Notes under the pieces: model-generated
What the model saw: only the letters and a program-made list of their open reading frames with translations
Database searches by the model: none
Told to the model about the DNA's origin: nothing
Source of the DNA: Chromera velia
Lineage: Eukaryota > Sar > Chromeraceae
Direction of reading: 5' to 3'
Assembly: GCA_018398765.1 (NCBI GenBank)
Contig: JAHBMJ010000859.1
Coordinates: 1 to 39,057, forward strand
DNA: 39,057 bases
Shown here: positions 1 through 11,509 of the stretch, one piece after another
How positions within the stretch are numbered: position 1 is the stretch's first letter
Layout: each line of letters begins with the position of its first letter
Translations under genes and position numbers: made by a program

Positions 1-12
1 GGGGGGGGGGGG
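1..12. repeat. Poly-G run at window start
   Basis: The window opens with twelve or more consecutive G residues. It may be a real homopolymer or an assembly-edge artefact; the sequence alone cannot tell. The following stretch to about 380 has a pyrimidine-rich acceptor-like site ending at 148 and an open stretch to 264, which could be an upstream exon of the next gene, but this is not established. Confidence 0.6.
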
Positions 13-383
13 GTTCTCTGGCATCAACGACGGAAAATGTACGGTCAGTACTTTTAGAGCCGGCCCTGGGTAATCTGAGAATCTCATCTCTTTTTGATTT
101 TTTTGAATCTAATCTCTTCGCGTCTCTCCTCCCTTCTAACCTCTGCAGATTCGGGCTTACTCTCCGACCTTCTCGATCGTCGTGCACCCACAGTACGAGG
201 AAGAGAAGATGAGGAAAAGGGTCGGCCGGCCACACAGAGACTTGCTCCGCCTCTGTCTGCACAGGTTTACTCAAACTTCTCTCAATCAAATCGCGTGTGC
301 TTCCTCGGCTCGCCTGCCGCTGTATCTGTCTGTGAGGGTCTCTCTGGGTCCTCCACATCCACATCATCGTGTCCCATGCATAA

Positions 384-1977
384 ATGTGTAGAGAAGCCGA
401 TTCTTCGCGGAGTCGTCCAGTTCCCATCACATGCAAGAACAAATCTGCATGCACACGTAGACTGTATGTACCCGTTCCAAGCATACTGCAGGTCCAGAAG
501 AACTACGCCTTTGCGGCCTGCCCACCCATAGAGGAGATCCATGAGATGCTCCACTCGGAGTTCAAGGATGTTGATTATGTGATCCTGAACATCTACAGGT
601 AGGTGGGTCACCTGATCGTCTGACTGCAGAAAGAAAGAGAGAGAAAGGACGGACGAAGAACTCTCCCTTGCCCTTCAGTTCTTGCCTCCCAAACCAGCAT
701 CATTAGCTCGCTGCAGGATTACCGCAGAACGTGTGTTTCAAGCCGTGTCAGCCATACGAATCGCTTTGCGGTCATCTCTCTGAGAACGAAGCGAAATCCT
801 CCCTATCGCCTCCCTCCCTCCGTTTTGAATCCTCCCTCAGGTGTGCGACCCCGAACGACAAGAGCGTGACGACTGTCTTTGACGTGGCGGCACATCTGGA
901 CGAGAGGAGGTGGAGGTGCGATTCTTCCATCTCCAACATCCAGAGGCTCTGCATGCGCATTCAGGTCAGGCCAATGGGTGGAAGAAAGAGGTGCTGTGTG
1001 TGTGTGTGTGTGTATGTGTGCGTGGGCGCGCGAAAGAGAGCCGCGCATTTTCTCTGCCGCCAACTGAAGTGAGGACACGCTTCTGATCCTTCAAGAGAGG
1101 CTTCCTACCTGCTTTGGGTTGCAGGGCATTTTGGGGTCTCTTCCTTCTTTCCGCTGCGTGCTCGCTCGCCCTTCTTTTTTCGCGTGTCTCTTTCTGGCTT
1201 GTGGTGGTTCCATTTTGTACTTCGGCCTGTATGGTTATTCGACTGCTCTCACTTTCCACTCCTCCTCTGTCCCTCTCCTCTTCAGGTCGACGACTCCCAC
1301 TTCCAGATGATCTACCGGAATGGAAGGTACGGGGTTTTGAAGAGACTCCCAGACCAGCAGACGAGGCCAAAGAGGTTCAAACCCTATGGGGACTTCAAGC
1401 CTTACGATCTCTCCCTGATCTCCAGCTGGAAGGGGTGGCTGGAGGAGTGCGAGAGGACCGACCCTCTTTGTGCCAAGCACATCGTTGCATACGCACGCAG
1501 CTGGATTGATCACTACAGCAACGTACAGGTGGGTGTGTTTGTTAGCAGGGTGGGGGCGTGCCATTGGTTTCCTCTTCAAGATTCTTGGAAGAGAAGAAAT
1601 AGACGAAAGCTCGAGGAGTCCATGCAAAAGGTCAAAAGAAAAAGGCTGTAAAGAAAAGGAGTCACGCGGACTTTGTGGAAGACAGAAATCAGTCCTCCTG
1701 CCCACCCCGCCTGTCTAACTCCGTCTTATGTGTACAGGTGGGAAAGAGCTTCTACGAGTATGCGTTGGAGAGATTTGACGGTGAGGACAAGCAGGCAGGG
1801 GCCGAGCTAATTCACCACTATGCAGAGTTTCTTGACTACGACGCGAACCAGCAGAGGGAGGCGCTGTCGTGGTACAGAAGAAGTGCAGCAACGGCGACGG
1901 GGGACGATAGGTGGAGATTCCGTACCGATCTGGCTTTGTTCTTGGATCAGGTGCGTTTCTTTCTTTCTTTCTTTCTT

Positions 1978-2014
<37 letters not shown>

Positions 2015-2151
2015 GTTTCTCTCTTTCGTTCGTTCGTTCTTTCTTTCTTTCTTTCTGTCTGTCTGTCTGTCTGTATGTATGTATGTATGTATGCATTTAT
2101 TTGTTTCCCACCTTCTGCCTGCCTTTCTGTCAGTCTTCCTGTTTGTCTTCG

Positions 2152-2182
<31 letters not shown>

Positions 2183-2282
2183 TGTGTTCATGAAGAGCAG
2201 GAGGGAGAAGAAGAAGAAACATATAGTCTGTCTGTCTTTCGCCGGAAGAAAAAAAGAAAACAGAAGAGAATGAAAGGAAGGT

Positions 2283-2316
<34 letters not shown>

Positions 2317-3392
2317 CGAAAGAAAGGAAGCGATTCGGAAAAAGTGAAGTGAAGAAAAGACGATATAGTCTGTCTGTCTGTCTGTCTGTCTGTCTGTATA
2401 CTGTCTGTCTCTCTGTCTGTCTGTCTGTCTGTCTGTCTGTGTCTGTCTGTCTGTGTGTACATGAACAAAAGAAGGGAGAAGAAGAACATACTGTCTGTCT
2501 GCCTGCCTGCCTGTCTGTCTGTCTGTCTGTCTGCCTTTTTTCTTTCTTTCTTTCTTCCTTCCTTCCGATCGTTGTTTTTGCCTCTTTTGCCCCTCTATCT
2601 GTCAGAATTTTCTTCTTCGCTTTTCAGTGTCCTTTTCTGTTAGCTAATGGATCTACTGGGCGTGAGATAGCAGTTCAATTGTCGATTGATCATTCGCCAG
2701 ACTGTGCGCCCTTTCAAAACGTTTTGTTGCCACCGTGTGTCTGCGGAAACGTCAGCATCTTATTGTCTTTTCATATCCTTTCATGAGCTGCGTCCTTTTC
2801 CTTCCCCTTTCACTGAGTCTTTCTATACGTCTGTTGCCTTTGTGAGCTTGTGGAAAGAGAATCACAGAAAGTGGACGACCAAGTACTGGGCCTCGTTCTC
2901 GTCTATCTTGTCAATGTCCATTTGGGCAAAAGCGATACCGGGCGATAGAATTTGCCAGTGTAGGGTGAACCGACTGCCGTTCCTGTGGACCTTGTTCTGA
3001 TTGACTCGAAGCTCCATGACCGTTCTGCTGCATGTGACTTCTATGTTGAATGGCTGCAGGTCGTCGGCCGGAATCGGAGGACGGTGGAGGAGGCGAAGGT
3101 CCTGATTCGTTTGACGTGGAAGGACCTGAGAGACGGGAAGACGTTACACCCGAACGACGTTGAGCACGTCTGCAAGATGGCACAACTGTGCCTCGCATTT
3201 GCAGACGACAGGCAGTTGCAGCTCTCTGTGAAAGAGCGGAACGATCTGACGGGACTTGCCTACGATCTGTGGAAGCCCGTGAGGGCCATCAACCTGTACG
3301 CGAAATGCGCGCAGGACGCTTGGGAAACTTTTGAGGGGAAAAAGAAAACAGAGTGGGACAGGTTTTTAGACTTCTTTGGAAGGGCTCGGTAA
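384..3392 (+). CDS. Five-exon gene of unknown function with TPR/Sel1-like helical region
   Basis: Proposed exons are 384-598, 841-964, 1286-1528, 1738-1950 and 3060-3392. All joins keep frame (phases 2,0,0,0) and give 375 residues ending at TAA 3390-3392. Donors are GTAGGT, GTCAGG, GTGGGT and GTGCGT; every acceptor ends in AG followed by G. The ATG at 384 is the first after an in-frame TAA at 381. A possible upstream exon (149-264) would extend the N-terminus, so the start is uncertain. Exon 4 encodes an amphipathic helix pair (ELIHHYAEFLDYD, then EALSWYRRSA) reminiscent of TPR or Sel1 repeats. Exon 5 is also helical and rich in Trp, Lys and Asp. No signal peptide or membrane segment is evident. 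I do not recognise the family. The last intron is 1.1 kb and filled with tetranucleotide repeats. Confidence 0.7.
1957..2560 (+). repeat. Compound TTTC/CTGT tetranucleotide arrays inside an intron
   Basis: Long runs of TTTC, CTGT and TATG tetranucleotides fill the last intron of the first gene. They are broken by roughly 40-base non-simple modules at about 2182-2226 and 2455-2491, plus a shorter one near 2344-2372. The modules recur elsewhere in the window (see 18899, 18979 and 25993). The long open frames here (repeated Leu-Ser-Val-Cys) are simple-repeat artefacts. Confidence 0.9.
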
Positions 3393-4125
3393 TAGCTATG
3401 TCAGAGTCTGGTAAAAGATCATTTAAAGATGCATGCCATTCTAGATTTCATTCAATGAAATCAAGACGTGAAGTAATTCAAAACAACACTTTGTTAGTTC
3501 TGTGTGGCTGCACTGTGGTATGTGGGGTTACACTTAGGGTTGCACATCTTTCTGAAAATCAAAAGTGATCGCATCTAAAAGTTTGATTACGACCATAGAA
3601 TCACAACTAGATATAGTCATAACATCTTTTAAATACACTTAATTTGCGTTGGTACTTTCAATATATATATTTTATTATTTATCACTCTATGTTAACTTTC
3701 GATGGTTTAACTTTCTACTGAATGAAACTGAAAAAGATTGTGATGTATAGAGTAGACAGAAAAAAAAACTGCCTAGTAGTCTTTACTTCTCATTATTTTT
3801 AAGGACTCTTTCCTAAAAATTAGGAACCACTTTACGAATTAATAATAATTCGAGTTTAGAAACTACTTTTCTTTCTGAAAGATGAGCGCGCACAGCTAGT
3901 TCTCTCATAGGTTCCCCCTTAGGTTCCCTCCATCGATCTGCCTCCATGCATCTCCTAATGCATCTCCTTTCCTTCGCTGTGTTACAGCCTAGGGTACTTC
4001 TAAGACGTTTGACTTCAAAAACTAGTGAAAATTGCCAACAAGTCCCTTATTATTAAAAGCTGTCAATTGTAAGACTCTAGGCCTGGTAAGACTGCTGCGG
4101 CGGGTCAAAAGGTTGGCGAGGCAGG
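3393..4125. other. AT-rich tail-to-tail intergenic spacer
   Basis: This stretch separates the convergent 3' ends of the first gene and the ankyrin gene. From about 3560 to 3870 it is distinctly AT-rich, with homopolymer A/T runs, in contrast to the GC-balanced genes. No open frame with coding character or RNA gene was seen. Both genes probably terminate transcription here, but no unique poly(A) signal could be assigned. Confidence 0.6.
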
Positions 4126-4330
4126 CTAAGGCAGGCCAGAAAGGAACGCGGAGATCGTCGAGTCCCCTGGGTTGCATCTCTGGGCAACTCGAAGAGCCGT
4201 CGTGCCGCTCCTGTCTAGGGCGTGGACGTTGATGCCTCGGGAGACAAGCAACTGTGCAATGCGCAGCTTCTTCTACTGATCGAGCTCACGAGACATGGCG
4301 ATGAGGTGCAGTGCGGTCCAGGCCGGTCCT
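4126..4330 (-). pseudogene. Out-of-frame remnant of further ankyrin repeats
   Basis: On the minus strand, just beyond where the ankyrin frame leaves its register, another frame reads TALHLIAMSRELDQ, then a TAG stop at 4273-4275, then LRIAQLLVSRGINVHALDRSGTTALRVAQ, ending at a stop at 4126-4128. This is textbook ankyrin sequence, the second half of one repeat and the start of the next. It implies a single-base-scale frameshift near 4300-4325 plus one nonsense codon. A very short intron using GTGAGC near 4285 is an alternative, but it would be only about 44 bases and would not restore the TALHL helix. Confidence 0.65.
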
Positions 4331-6332
4331 CATGCCCGCATCTCTCGCGTGGATATTTGCGCCTCTATCAAGGAGAAGCTTGACCATCTCTACAGATCCG
4401 TATAGCACAGCGGTCAGCAAAACGGTGAGCGTGCCGGTATCCTTTGCCTCCATGTCTGCCCCTCGAGCGAGGAGCAGTTCTACCACCTCACTGGCATTCT
4501 GCTTGCCTGGGTACGGAAGGACAGCATAATGGAGCGGCGTGTGTCCCACCAAATTCCTTGTATCCACCCGAGCTCCCCGATCGAGAAGCACCTGCGTACT
4601 CTCTCTGTGACCGTACAGCAACGTGATATGAAGACCCGTGTGCTCATAATATTCTTTCGCATGAATATCGGCCCCTCTCGAAAGGAGAAACGCAAGGACC
4701 TCATGCTCATTGTGAATGCAGGCCAAGTGAAGGGCCGTGTACGCAAAGAACCCCCCCCCTAGCCATAAAGTGGGCGTCTTGACTTCGAGATTTGCCCCCG
4801 CCTCTGCCAGCAGCCTCACTGCTTCGAGGTTCGCCCATTCACGACCGATAGTGATGGCCCACATCAGCGGCGTTCGATCTTTGTGGAGACCGTCTATCTG
4901 TGCACCTAGAAGGAGAAGGAGACGGAGGTCGTCATCCTTTTCCCTCGAGAAAGACTTGACAGCGGCGAACAGTGTTTCTGTGGTGACTGGCTTAAACGAA
5001 CGAAGAACGATCCCTGCCGCACTTCTGTACAATTCGGACAGACTGATCTTTCTCCAATCGATGGTGATGGCCATCCCCCCTGCTTTCTCCCACTTGGTCT
5101 TCACTTCCATGGAGCGACTGCGGAGGGGCACGCGCAACGTGCGCAGCCCTCCCGGGTCGACTCTGGCATCAGAGCGATGATCCTTTGGAAAGACGGAAGC
5201 AGCGGGGGGTTTGTTCGGGGCGGAGGACGGAGAGGGGCCTGTGGAAGGAGCGACTGTCTGAGAAGGCTCAGGAGATGCTTTCGGGAAGTGGATAAGGGAA
5301 GCACCTACGGTGGGAGCAGAGGGGACGGCCTTCGGATGTGCTGCTGCTGTGGCAGATGGGGGGTTGGGGGCGACCTGTGGGGCGGGAAGGGCTTGTTTGT
5401 TGTGCAGAAATGTTTTGTAGACTTCCATCTCTGCGTTGTCCTTGATGGGCAGACCTTCTCTTTCGGCCTGGCTCCTGGAAACCCTTTTCCATTGCCACTG
5501 CATCTCTCGGACCAGTTGTTCGCAACCGTCTGCACCCTTCACTACCTTCAGGAGCACATTTTTTTTGCAACGCGGATGTGAGAGCCTGTGTGTCTATGTA
5601 ATGCATCAAGTGGTACATCTCGAATGCCCAAACCCAACACTAAGCACGCACCGCGAGCGGAATGTCCTTGTTGAGCACAGCATACCCTTCAGAGCCCGGT
5701 AACCCCCCTTTTTGTGCGAGGAGTGAGCCAATTTGCTGCTCAAACTCCCTCACACGGTCTTGAAAATTCGCCTTGGTGCGATTTGGCAGGCCAGAGTTGA
5801 AGATTTTGGTGTAAGCCATTTTGACCAGCTCTGGCACTTCGTGTGCAGTGACAAGCTGAGGTGAGCGGTACGGCCGCCACGGCTCCCAGTCGATTCCCTC
5901 AGGCCAAAAGATCTGGGCACAGGACTCGTAAAAGTCCAGCCATGTCATCATGCAGCACATGTAGTCCCAAAGAGAGCGCCTTTCAGAAGTAGAAGCAAAC
6001 ATGCGGTAACCGTTCGGAGAGTCGTCACTCACTCCTTCTGCCAAGGCCTGTTGCTTGTGAGTGAGCAATTGATGTTCCTCCACCATCGCATTCTGTATGC
6101 CACGAGGAAGGAACGAGATATCGAATCGTTTTGCAGTCTGCTGCGAGATCAGGTAGAGAGCATGGGCGTCCAGGTCTGCCCACGAGACAGGCACGCTGTC
6201 CTGTGGCACCTCCTCCATTTTCCTTCTTGAAGCACAGAGAAGTCTCCCTTTGAATGCCAACCTGCCAGACGAGATAGGTCGCCAAGGTGAGGTCCACCAG
6301 GTGGCGCTAGGATGTGTTGTCGAAGTCAGCAT
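4286..6332 (-). CDS. Ankyrin-repeat protein, two exons, damaged C-terminus
   Basis: Exon 1 runs from 6332 or 6218 down to 5686 and exon 2 from 5585 to the stop at 4286. The 100-base intron has donor GTATGC and acceptor CACAG, phase 2. Two in-frame ATGs exist; the one at 6218 has a better AAAATGG context and gives 610 residues, the one at 6332 gives 648. The N-terminal part (WADLDAHALYLISQQ and on) is not recognised. A Pro/Ala/Ser-rich linker follows. From about residue 350, counted from 6218, there are at least five ankyrin repeats with the typical G-x-TPLH, A-x-LLL-x-x-GA and hydrophobic helix pattern (DRTPLMWAI, YTALHLACI, HTGLHITLLYG, HTPLHYAV, LTVLLTAV). Ankyrin arrays bind protein partners; the partner is unknown. 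The last repeat leaves frame near 4300-4325, and ankyrin-like sequence continues in another frame to about 4126. Confidence 0.75.
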
Positions 6333-7640
6333 AAGGATACAGGTCGATGCTTACGCCTATATGCGTATGTAAATCCGGCTTGCCTCTGGCAGGCCGGCCG
6401 GCCCTCGTTGTCGTATTGTGACGAATGTACGGCTCATACATCGTACGTCATTTCCAGAGCCATATATATATAGCTATAGGATGTTGGGATGGCCACTCTC
6501 GTGTATTATATATAATATTTTATAAGTGCATGCATGCAGGCCCGGCATGTAGATTAATCCAAAAAATAATCTGTATACGCGCGCGCCTTTCGCGCGGGAA
6601 GGTAGCTATAGATCACTAAAAACGTACGTATAAAATTTGAAATAGGGCTATATAAACCCCTGCCCTTGAATTTTGCTATGGGAAAAAAAAATGTGCGGGC
6701 CTCCAATACAGAGCACTCGTGCCGGGGCCCGGGCCTATACGCCAGGGACCCGCCATGCTTGAATCATGCGTACATACATTGACAACCAATCAGACTCAGT
6801 CAGAGTTTGCTTTCTTCTCTGTGTGAATTGTTGAAGTGAGAGATGGAAGACGGCTTCTTTGATTCTTTGAAGTGTTGTTCTGTAGTCTCTTGACTTTTCC
6901 GGAAAACTCCCACAGGTTATTTCGTAAAAATGTTGACTTTTAGGGTTCGATTTTTCATGTGTTGCTTACTTTATGAGCAGGGGGGAACAAACATAAGCCA
7001 GCATTTTGACTGAAGATGTGTTGCTCTCTCTCTCGAAAGTAGCATGATCGCATTGCGTAGAGAGGGATGACCCTTTTGGCCGTGTGTGCGTGTCTTGCTG
7101 GTCAGCGTGTCCCCCCCTCGCCTTTCTTATGAATGTATGTGAGCACCCCAGTTGAATTGTTGGAGACGGCATACTGTTGTTTGTTTACTGTATGCAGGTA
7201 CCCAAGACTAACTACACCGGACCGTCTTTGGGGGTGCTGGCCCGACGGGTCAAAAGATTGTCTAGGATAGACCGCCCCTCCATAGCCAAATTCAAGGGCA
7301 GGGGTATATATTCCCCTATAGCTGTCCGTATCTGGTGAGTGACAAAAGCATTTCTTTCGCAAGTTAACCCGCGCGCAGCACGAGCGTACATGGCGTCAAC
7401 TGGAACAACACATGCATGTATGTCTGAACTGTCAGACTCAGTGACATCGTTGTTCTCATGCTGCCAATTGTGTGCGACACAGCACTCCTGTACAGCGCAT
7501 TGATGCGTAGCGCTGGGTGACCATCTTTTCCAGATCCCGAGAAGCAATCTGTCGGTCGGACTTGATCCAGTCGGTTCAAACAACACACGCCTCCGCTGTT
7601 GTCGTGTGGCCTGTTACTACCGTTGTTAACGAAAGAAGCA
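6333..7640. other. Intergenic region between divergent genes
   Basis: This lies between the ankyrin gene start (minus) and the membrane-protein gene (plus). It holds short TA runs near 6463-6472 and 6508-6520, a TGCATGCA palindrome near 6528 and GC-rich palindromic bits near 6580. A segment near 7236-7262 resembles 4095-4125 around a shared GGGTCAAAAG core, hinting at an old dispersed repeat. Minus-strand frames here lack coding character or splice support. Nothing else was assigned. Confidence 0.5.
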
Positions 7641-7647
7641 CCTGTTG

Positions 7648-7658
7648 TATATATATAA
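7648..7658 (+). promoter_or_regulatory. TATA-like box upstream of the membrane-protein gene
   Basis: The sequence TATATATATAA lies 67 bases before the ATG at 7725. That spacing would allow initiation about 30 bases downstream, near CAATACACA at 7677, with a short leader. This is an inference from sequence and position only. Confidence 0.45.
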
Positions 7659-7724
7659 GCTCGCAGCTCTTCTGCCCAATACACATTTGACGCCGCAGCT
7701 CAAAGCACACAGCAGTTTTGCAAG

Positions 7725-10700
7725 ATGGCGAAGAAAGTAATCCTGTGGAGTCTTCTTGACATCCGGATTGTCGGCATGGTGGTGTATCTCTGTCTGGCTG
7801 CTTTTCTGATTCACAACCTGAGGAAGCTGGAGATACCTGACGAGGGTGTCAAGGACACAGCCATTGTATTTGCTGTTGTGGGAGTCTGTGTGGTCTGCAT
7901 TGTTGGTCAGTCTTAGGACGAAAAGAACAGTGAACGGATGCTTGTATGCATGTATTTTTGCAAACTCGGTCTGTTTTCCTATATATTCTCAATACGTTCA
8001 AAAGCGGCTTTCAGTTTCCGATTCGTTGTTTGATTCGGAGGTCAGCCAGCGTCTTCCTTCTGTTTTTTGTTTTTTTCTGCATGACGTCAAATGAATGAAA
8101 GAAAGGCCATCGAAATCTCTTGTGTCTCAAAAGGTGCAAAGCGCGGCGTTGCTTTCCCGGTCTGTTTCTTTCGTCCTGGCAGCATGGTGTGAGCCTATTT
8201 TGCGCGTGATTCGCGCGATTCCCGAAGGTGTCTTTCAAATTGCTTTCCGACTTGGCTGTCATCATTTCATCCCTCAATTTTCAACTGTGCCATTTTGCTT
8301 CTGCTGATGTGCTCCCATCCTTGCTTGGGTGCATTCAGGTTTCTTTGCTACCCTCGCCACTGCTCTGCCGGTCAGTTTGTACAGGAAGGAGTTTTTGTCG
8401 CATGCATGCGTGGCGCTTAACGTCTTCTCTAGCAGCACTTATGACAGCGCCTGTCACTTTTTCATTTTTCCTCGACAAATTCATGAACGCCAACGTATAT
8501 TTCTGCACAAAAACCTGAGATGAGAACAAAGGCCCGTGATGGTTAACTGTTAACATTCATAACACGTTGTTGGCTGCTCATGTGTGCATCATGCAGAGTT
8601 GTCTGAGAGCCTCGAGAAGGCACTTCCTCTACTTCTCCACCTGTGAGCTTGTGCACCTGATCTCCCTGGCGGTGTTTCTGATGGTGGTCTTCAGGGTCCC
8701 TCGGTACTTCCGCACCGTCTGCAACCACTGCACCAAAATGGACCTGGTCTTTCTAGCAGAACCCTCTCTGCCCTCCAGCACCAACTCAGGCGGGCTTCTG
8801 TGGGGGGACAGGAACGGAATGCGGAGAGCTGCGTGTGTGTACGCACGGTCTCCGTGTGCTTCTGCTCTCGAGACCGCCTCACCCCCCCTGCAGACCCTGG
8901 AGGATGTCAACGCGTTTTGTGCAGTGGCCCCTGAGTGCGATGTGCAAGAAAACGCTGACGGTCGGTCAGCTTGAAGTGAAGGGAAGTGCAAGTTCGCTCC
9001 GCAGGCGGTTGGTCCAAAAAGTGGACGGACGATCAAATCGATAGACAAACTGAAAGAGTTCCTGATTGACCTGCATGTGGCACTTCTGTCCATTGATGTT
9101 TTTGGCGTGCTGGTTTTATCCTTTTTCAACATTGCTGACATCTTTTCTGGTTGGTGTTCTTCCGCTTTGTAGATCAGTTGATTGAGGCTTCTTCGGCATG
9201 CCCATTTATCATAGAGATACCTCAGGAAGGGGAGAATCCGAAGAAAATTCTTCTGTTCTTCATTTCGTTGCTTTCCATGATCCGACTTCGGAGTCACCCA
9301 GATGAGACGTATACGTGTTGCCCTCAGGTCCGTTTGTTCTCTTGAATGCCGCAGTGACGTTCGGCAGAGTGGTCTCCCTCTTCCCCCTCCCGTTGTGGCC
9401 CCCCTTCCTTGTTTCTTACTCGCCGTCTTATTTGATAGTATCCCCTTGTGGATGGACGGATGGGTGGATGGAATGCAGGGTTCAAACTAGACTGCCGAGT
9501 TCCTTTGAGGACCTCCAGAGGGGCTTTGGGGAGAGACACCGTGAACAGTTGCGTGTCGGGACCTGCATGCATGATGAGTGGGACCGACGGAGACTTTGAT
9601 GTGTCTCCCGAAATGATGTCTATGGTGTTGAAGGACGGCACTCGTGCAGGAACCTGTGTTGTCGACATCTTCTTCCATGTCCTTTTCTATCTGGGCCTGG
9701 TCGGTCGTGTCTTTTCTTTTTGCTGTTGTGTTCGGTAAATGAATCGTGCTTGTTTCTCGTCTCTGTTCCCTTCCCTTGTGTGCTATTTTACATGCTGTGT
9801 ATAACTTTTTGTCTTCAGGCCAACCTCTCTTTCTTTCATTTTAATCTTCTGCTTCTCGTTCTTTGGCTGCTGGCTTGTTGGGGATCTGATCAATCAATAC
9901 TATCAATCCTCTTTTTCATGTTATCGAGCGTGCTGTGGAGACTGTGCAGTAAATTTACCTAACTTTCTGTTGACTCTTTGAGCACGACTTCAAGTATGCA
10001 AGATCGTTTGATTGGAATAAAATGAACACTGCAGGCTCTCGAGATTCTGTCTGCACTTTCTCTGCTGGTTGCGTGTCTATTGTCTTACAAGGAAGTGTTG
10101 AAGGAGGCTGAGGTCCTGATTGAAGACGGGAACAATGCCGGGGGACGGAACACAGCAGCAGCAGGAGCGACAGGGAGACAGAGGCATGCCCACTGGGGGG
10201 AACACCTGTCTCCTTGGAGAGAGAATGGGAATGCAGAGGGAGACATGGAGAACGGAGAGCAGGGAGGAACGGGGGAAAAAGAAAGTCAGGTGCCAACAAA
10301 AACAGTGACAGCCTGGACCGAGAACAAAGAAGAAGCAGAAGGAGGGAATGAAAACGGGACAGAGAATGGGAATGACGATGACGCGGTGAGTTCTAAAAAA
10401 ATAGAATTGATCGACCACTCATGTGTTTGGTTTCCCTGTGCTCTTCGCGCATCACATCGTTGCCTCACAGGTAAAACGAGGTGGTTTGAAAAGAAACTAA
10501 AGCCAAGGTCTTTGATATTGGAACGTCAAGTGCATGCAGAGGAAGATCTCCCAGCTGTCTATTTCGATTTCTGGCTGTGTAGCCGTCGGTCGATCCTGTT
10601 TTTGAACTTCTTTTTTCTCTCCGTTTGCTTTTCTATCGCTTCCTCTTCTTCCTGCATGAAAAGAAAATGAGTGCGTGAGTACGCGTAGGAATTTTGATCA

Positions 10701-11509
10701 TTTGATTTGTATTCACAAAATCATCTGTGGACGCACGTGGACCCATCCACTTTGCGTGCATGCATGCATGAGGGGAGGGGTCAGATGGACCAGTAAGTAC
10801 ATGCATTCTATTCGTGTCGATGCATGCCCTGGATGGATGGATGCAGAGTTCCGAGGTTGACCGCATGCTCCCTCTGGAGGCGCTGCTGAAGTACACAGGG
10901 CTTCCCTGGGGGGGCGCTGAGGGAGGAGAGGGGGGGAGTGGGGGTATGAAGCTGATGAGTGCCGACCCTGTGATTCCCTGGATCTCTCCCTCCTCTCTCG
11001 GGGAGGTGCCGTCGTGCAGGTGGGGGGGGAAGAGGGGGAAGGGAGACAAGCAAGAGACCTCTGAGGGTAGTCTGCGTGACAAATGGACAAAGGGAAACGC
11101 AAAGGAGGAAAGAGAGGGGGAGTCTTCTGATGGGTCCTCAAAGTCAACACAGGGGGAGAGGGGGGGGCAGAGTCCGGTGCCCGGGTGTGAGGGTGAGACT
11201 GAGGAGGAGGAAGGGAATCTTTTTGTTGAGGATTTGGAAGAGCAGAGACCGTCTCCTCAAAGGGAAAGGGTACAGAAGAGGGGAGAGGCTGCAAATGCTG
11301 CCACCCCACTTTCACGGGGGCTGTCCGTCTCCTCCCCTCCGACACTTCCTCGACCCAGTTCTCTTCGGGAGGAAGGAGAGGAGGAGGCAGAGCTGCAGAT
11401 CCCTGGCCGTCTCCTCCCCCCGTCTCCTCCCTGTGTCCCTCAGGAGATGGCTGAGGGTGCTCGAGTGCTCGGAAGGAAGACAGAGGAAGAGGACACGGAG
11501 GTTGCATGA
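7725..11509 (+). CDS. Multi-pass membrane protein with acidic, low-complexity C-terminus, eight exons
   Basis: Proposed exons: 7725-7905, 8015-8040 (26-base microexon), 8597-8960, 9173-9327, 9439-9699, 9819-9929, 10035-10385 and 10847-11509. They close in frame as 703 residues. All joins except one use GT with preferred neighbours (GTCAGT, GTCAGC, GTCGGT, GTCCGT, GTCGGT, GTGAGT). The end of exon 6 (GTGCTG at 9930) is the least certain. Hydrophobic segments lie at about residues 13-30, 44-61, 86-103, 215-228, 314-329, 335-348, 355-366 and 370-384, suggesting six to eight membrane passes. A Cys-containing loop around residues 236-290 could be luminal or extracellular. After the last pass come a charged stretch (YKEVLKEAEVLIEDG) and about 300 residues rich in Gly, Glu, Ser and Arg, probably disordered and cytoplasmic. 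I do not recognise the family; transporter, channel or tetraspanin-like scaffolds are all possible. Confidence 0.7.

Noticed and set aside
1675-2786. Several overlapping open frames on both strands encoding repeated Leu-Ser-Val-Cys or Asp-Arg-Gln-Thr
   Set aside because: They are translations of TTTC and CTGT tetranucleotide arrays within an intron, not genes.
8629-9297. 222-codon minus-strand frame
   Set aside because: It is antisense to membrane-protein gene exons 3 and 4, with no splice or motif support.
9479-9699. Acceptor at 9478 (ATGCAG) for exon 5 of the membrane-protein gene
   Set aside because: It would need a phase-1 donor that is not convincingly present. The acceptor at 9438, after a long pyrimidine tract, keeps phase 0.
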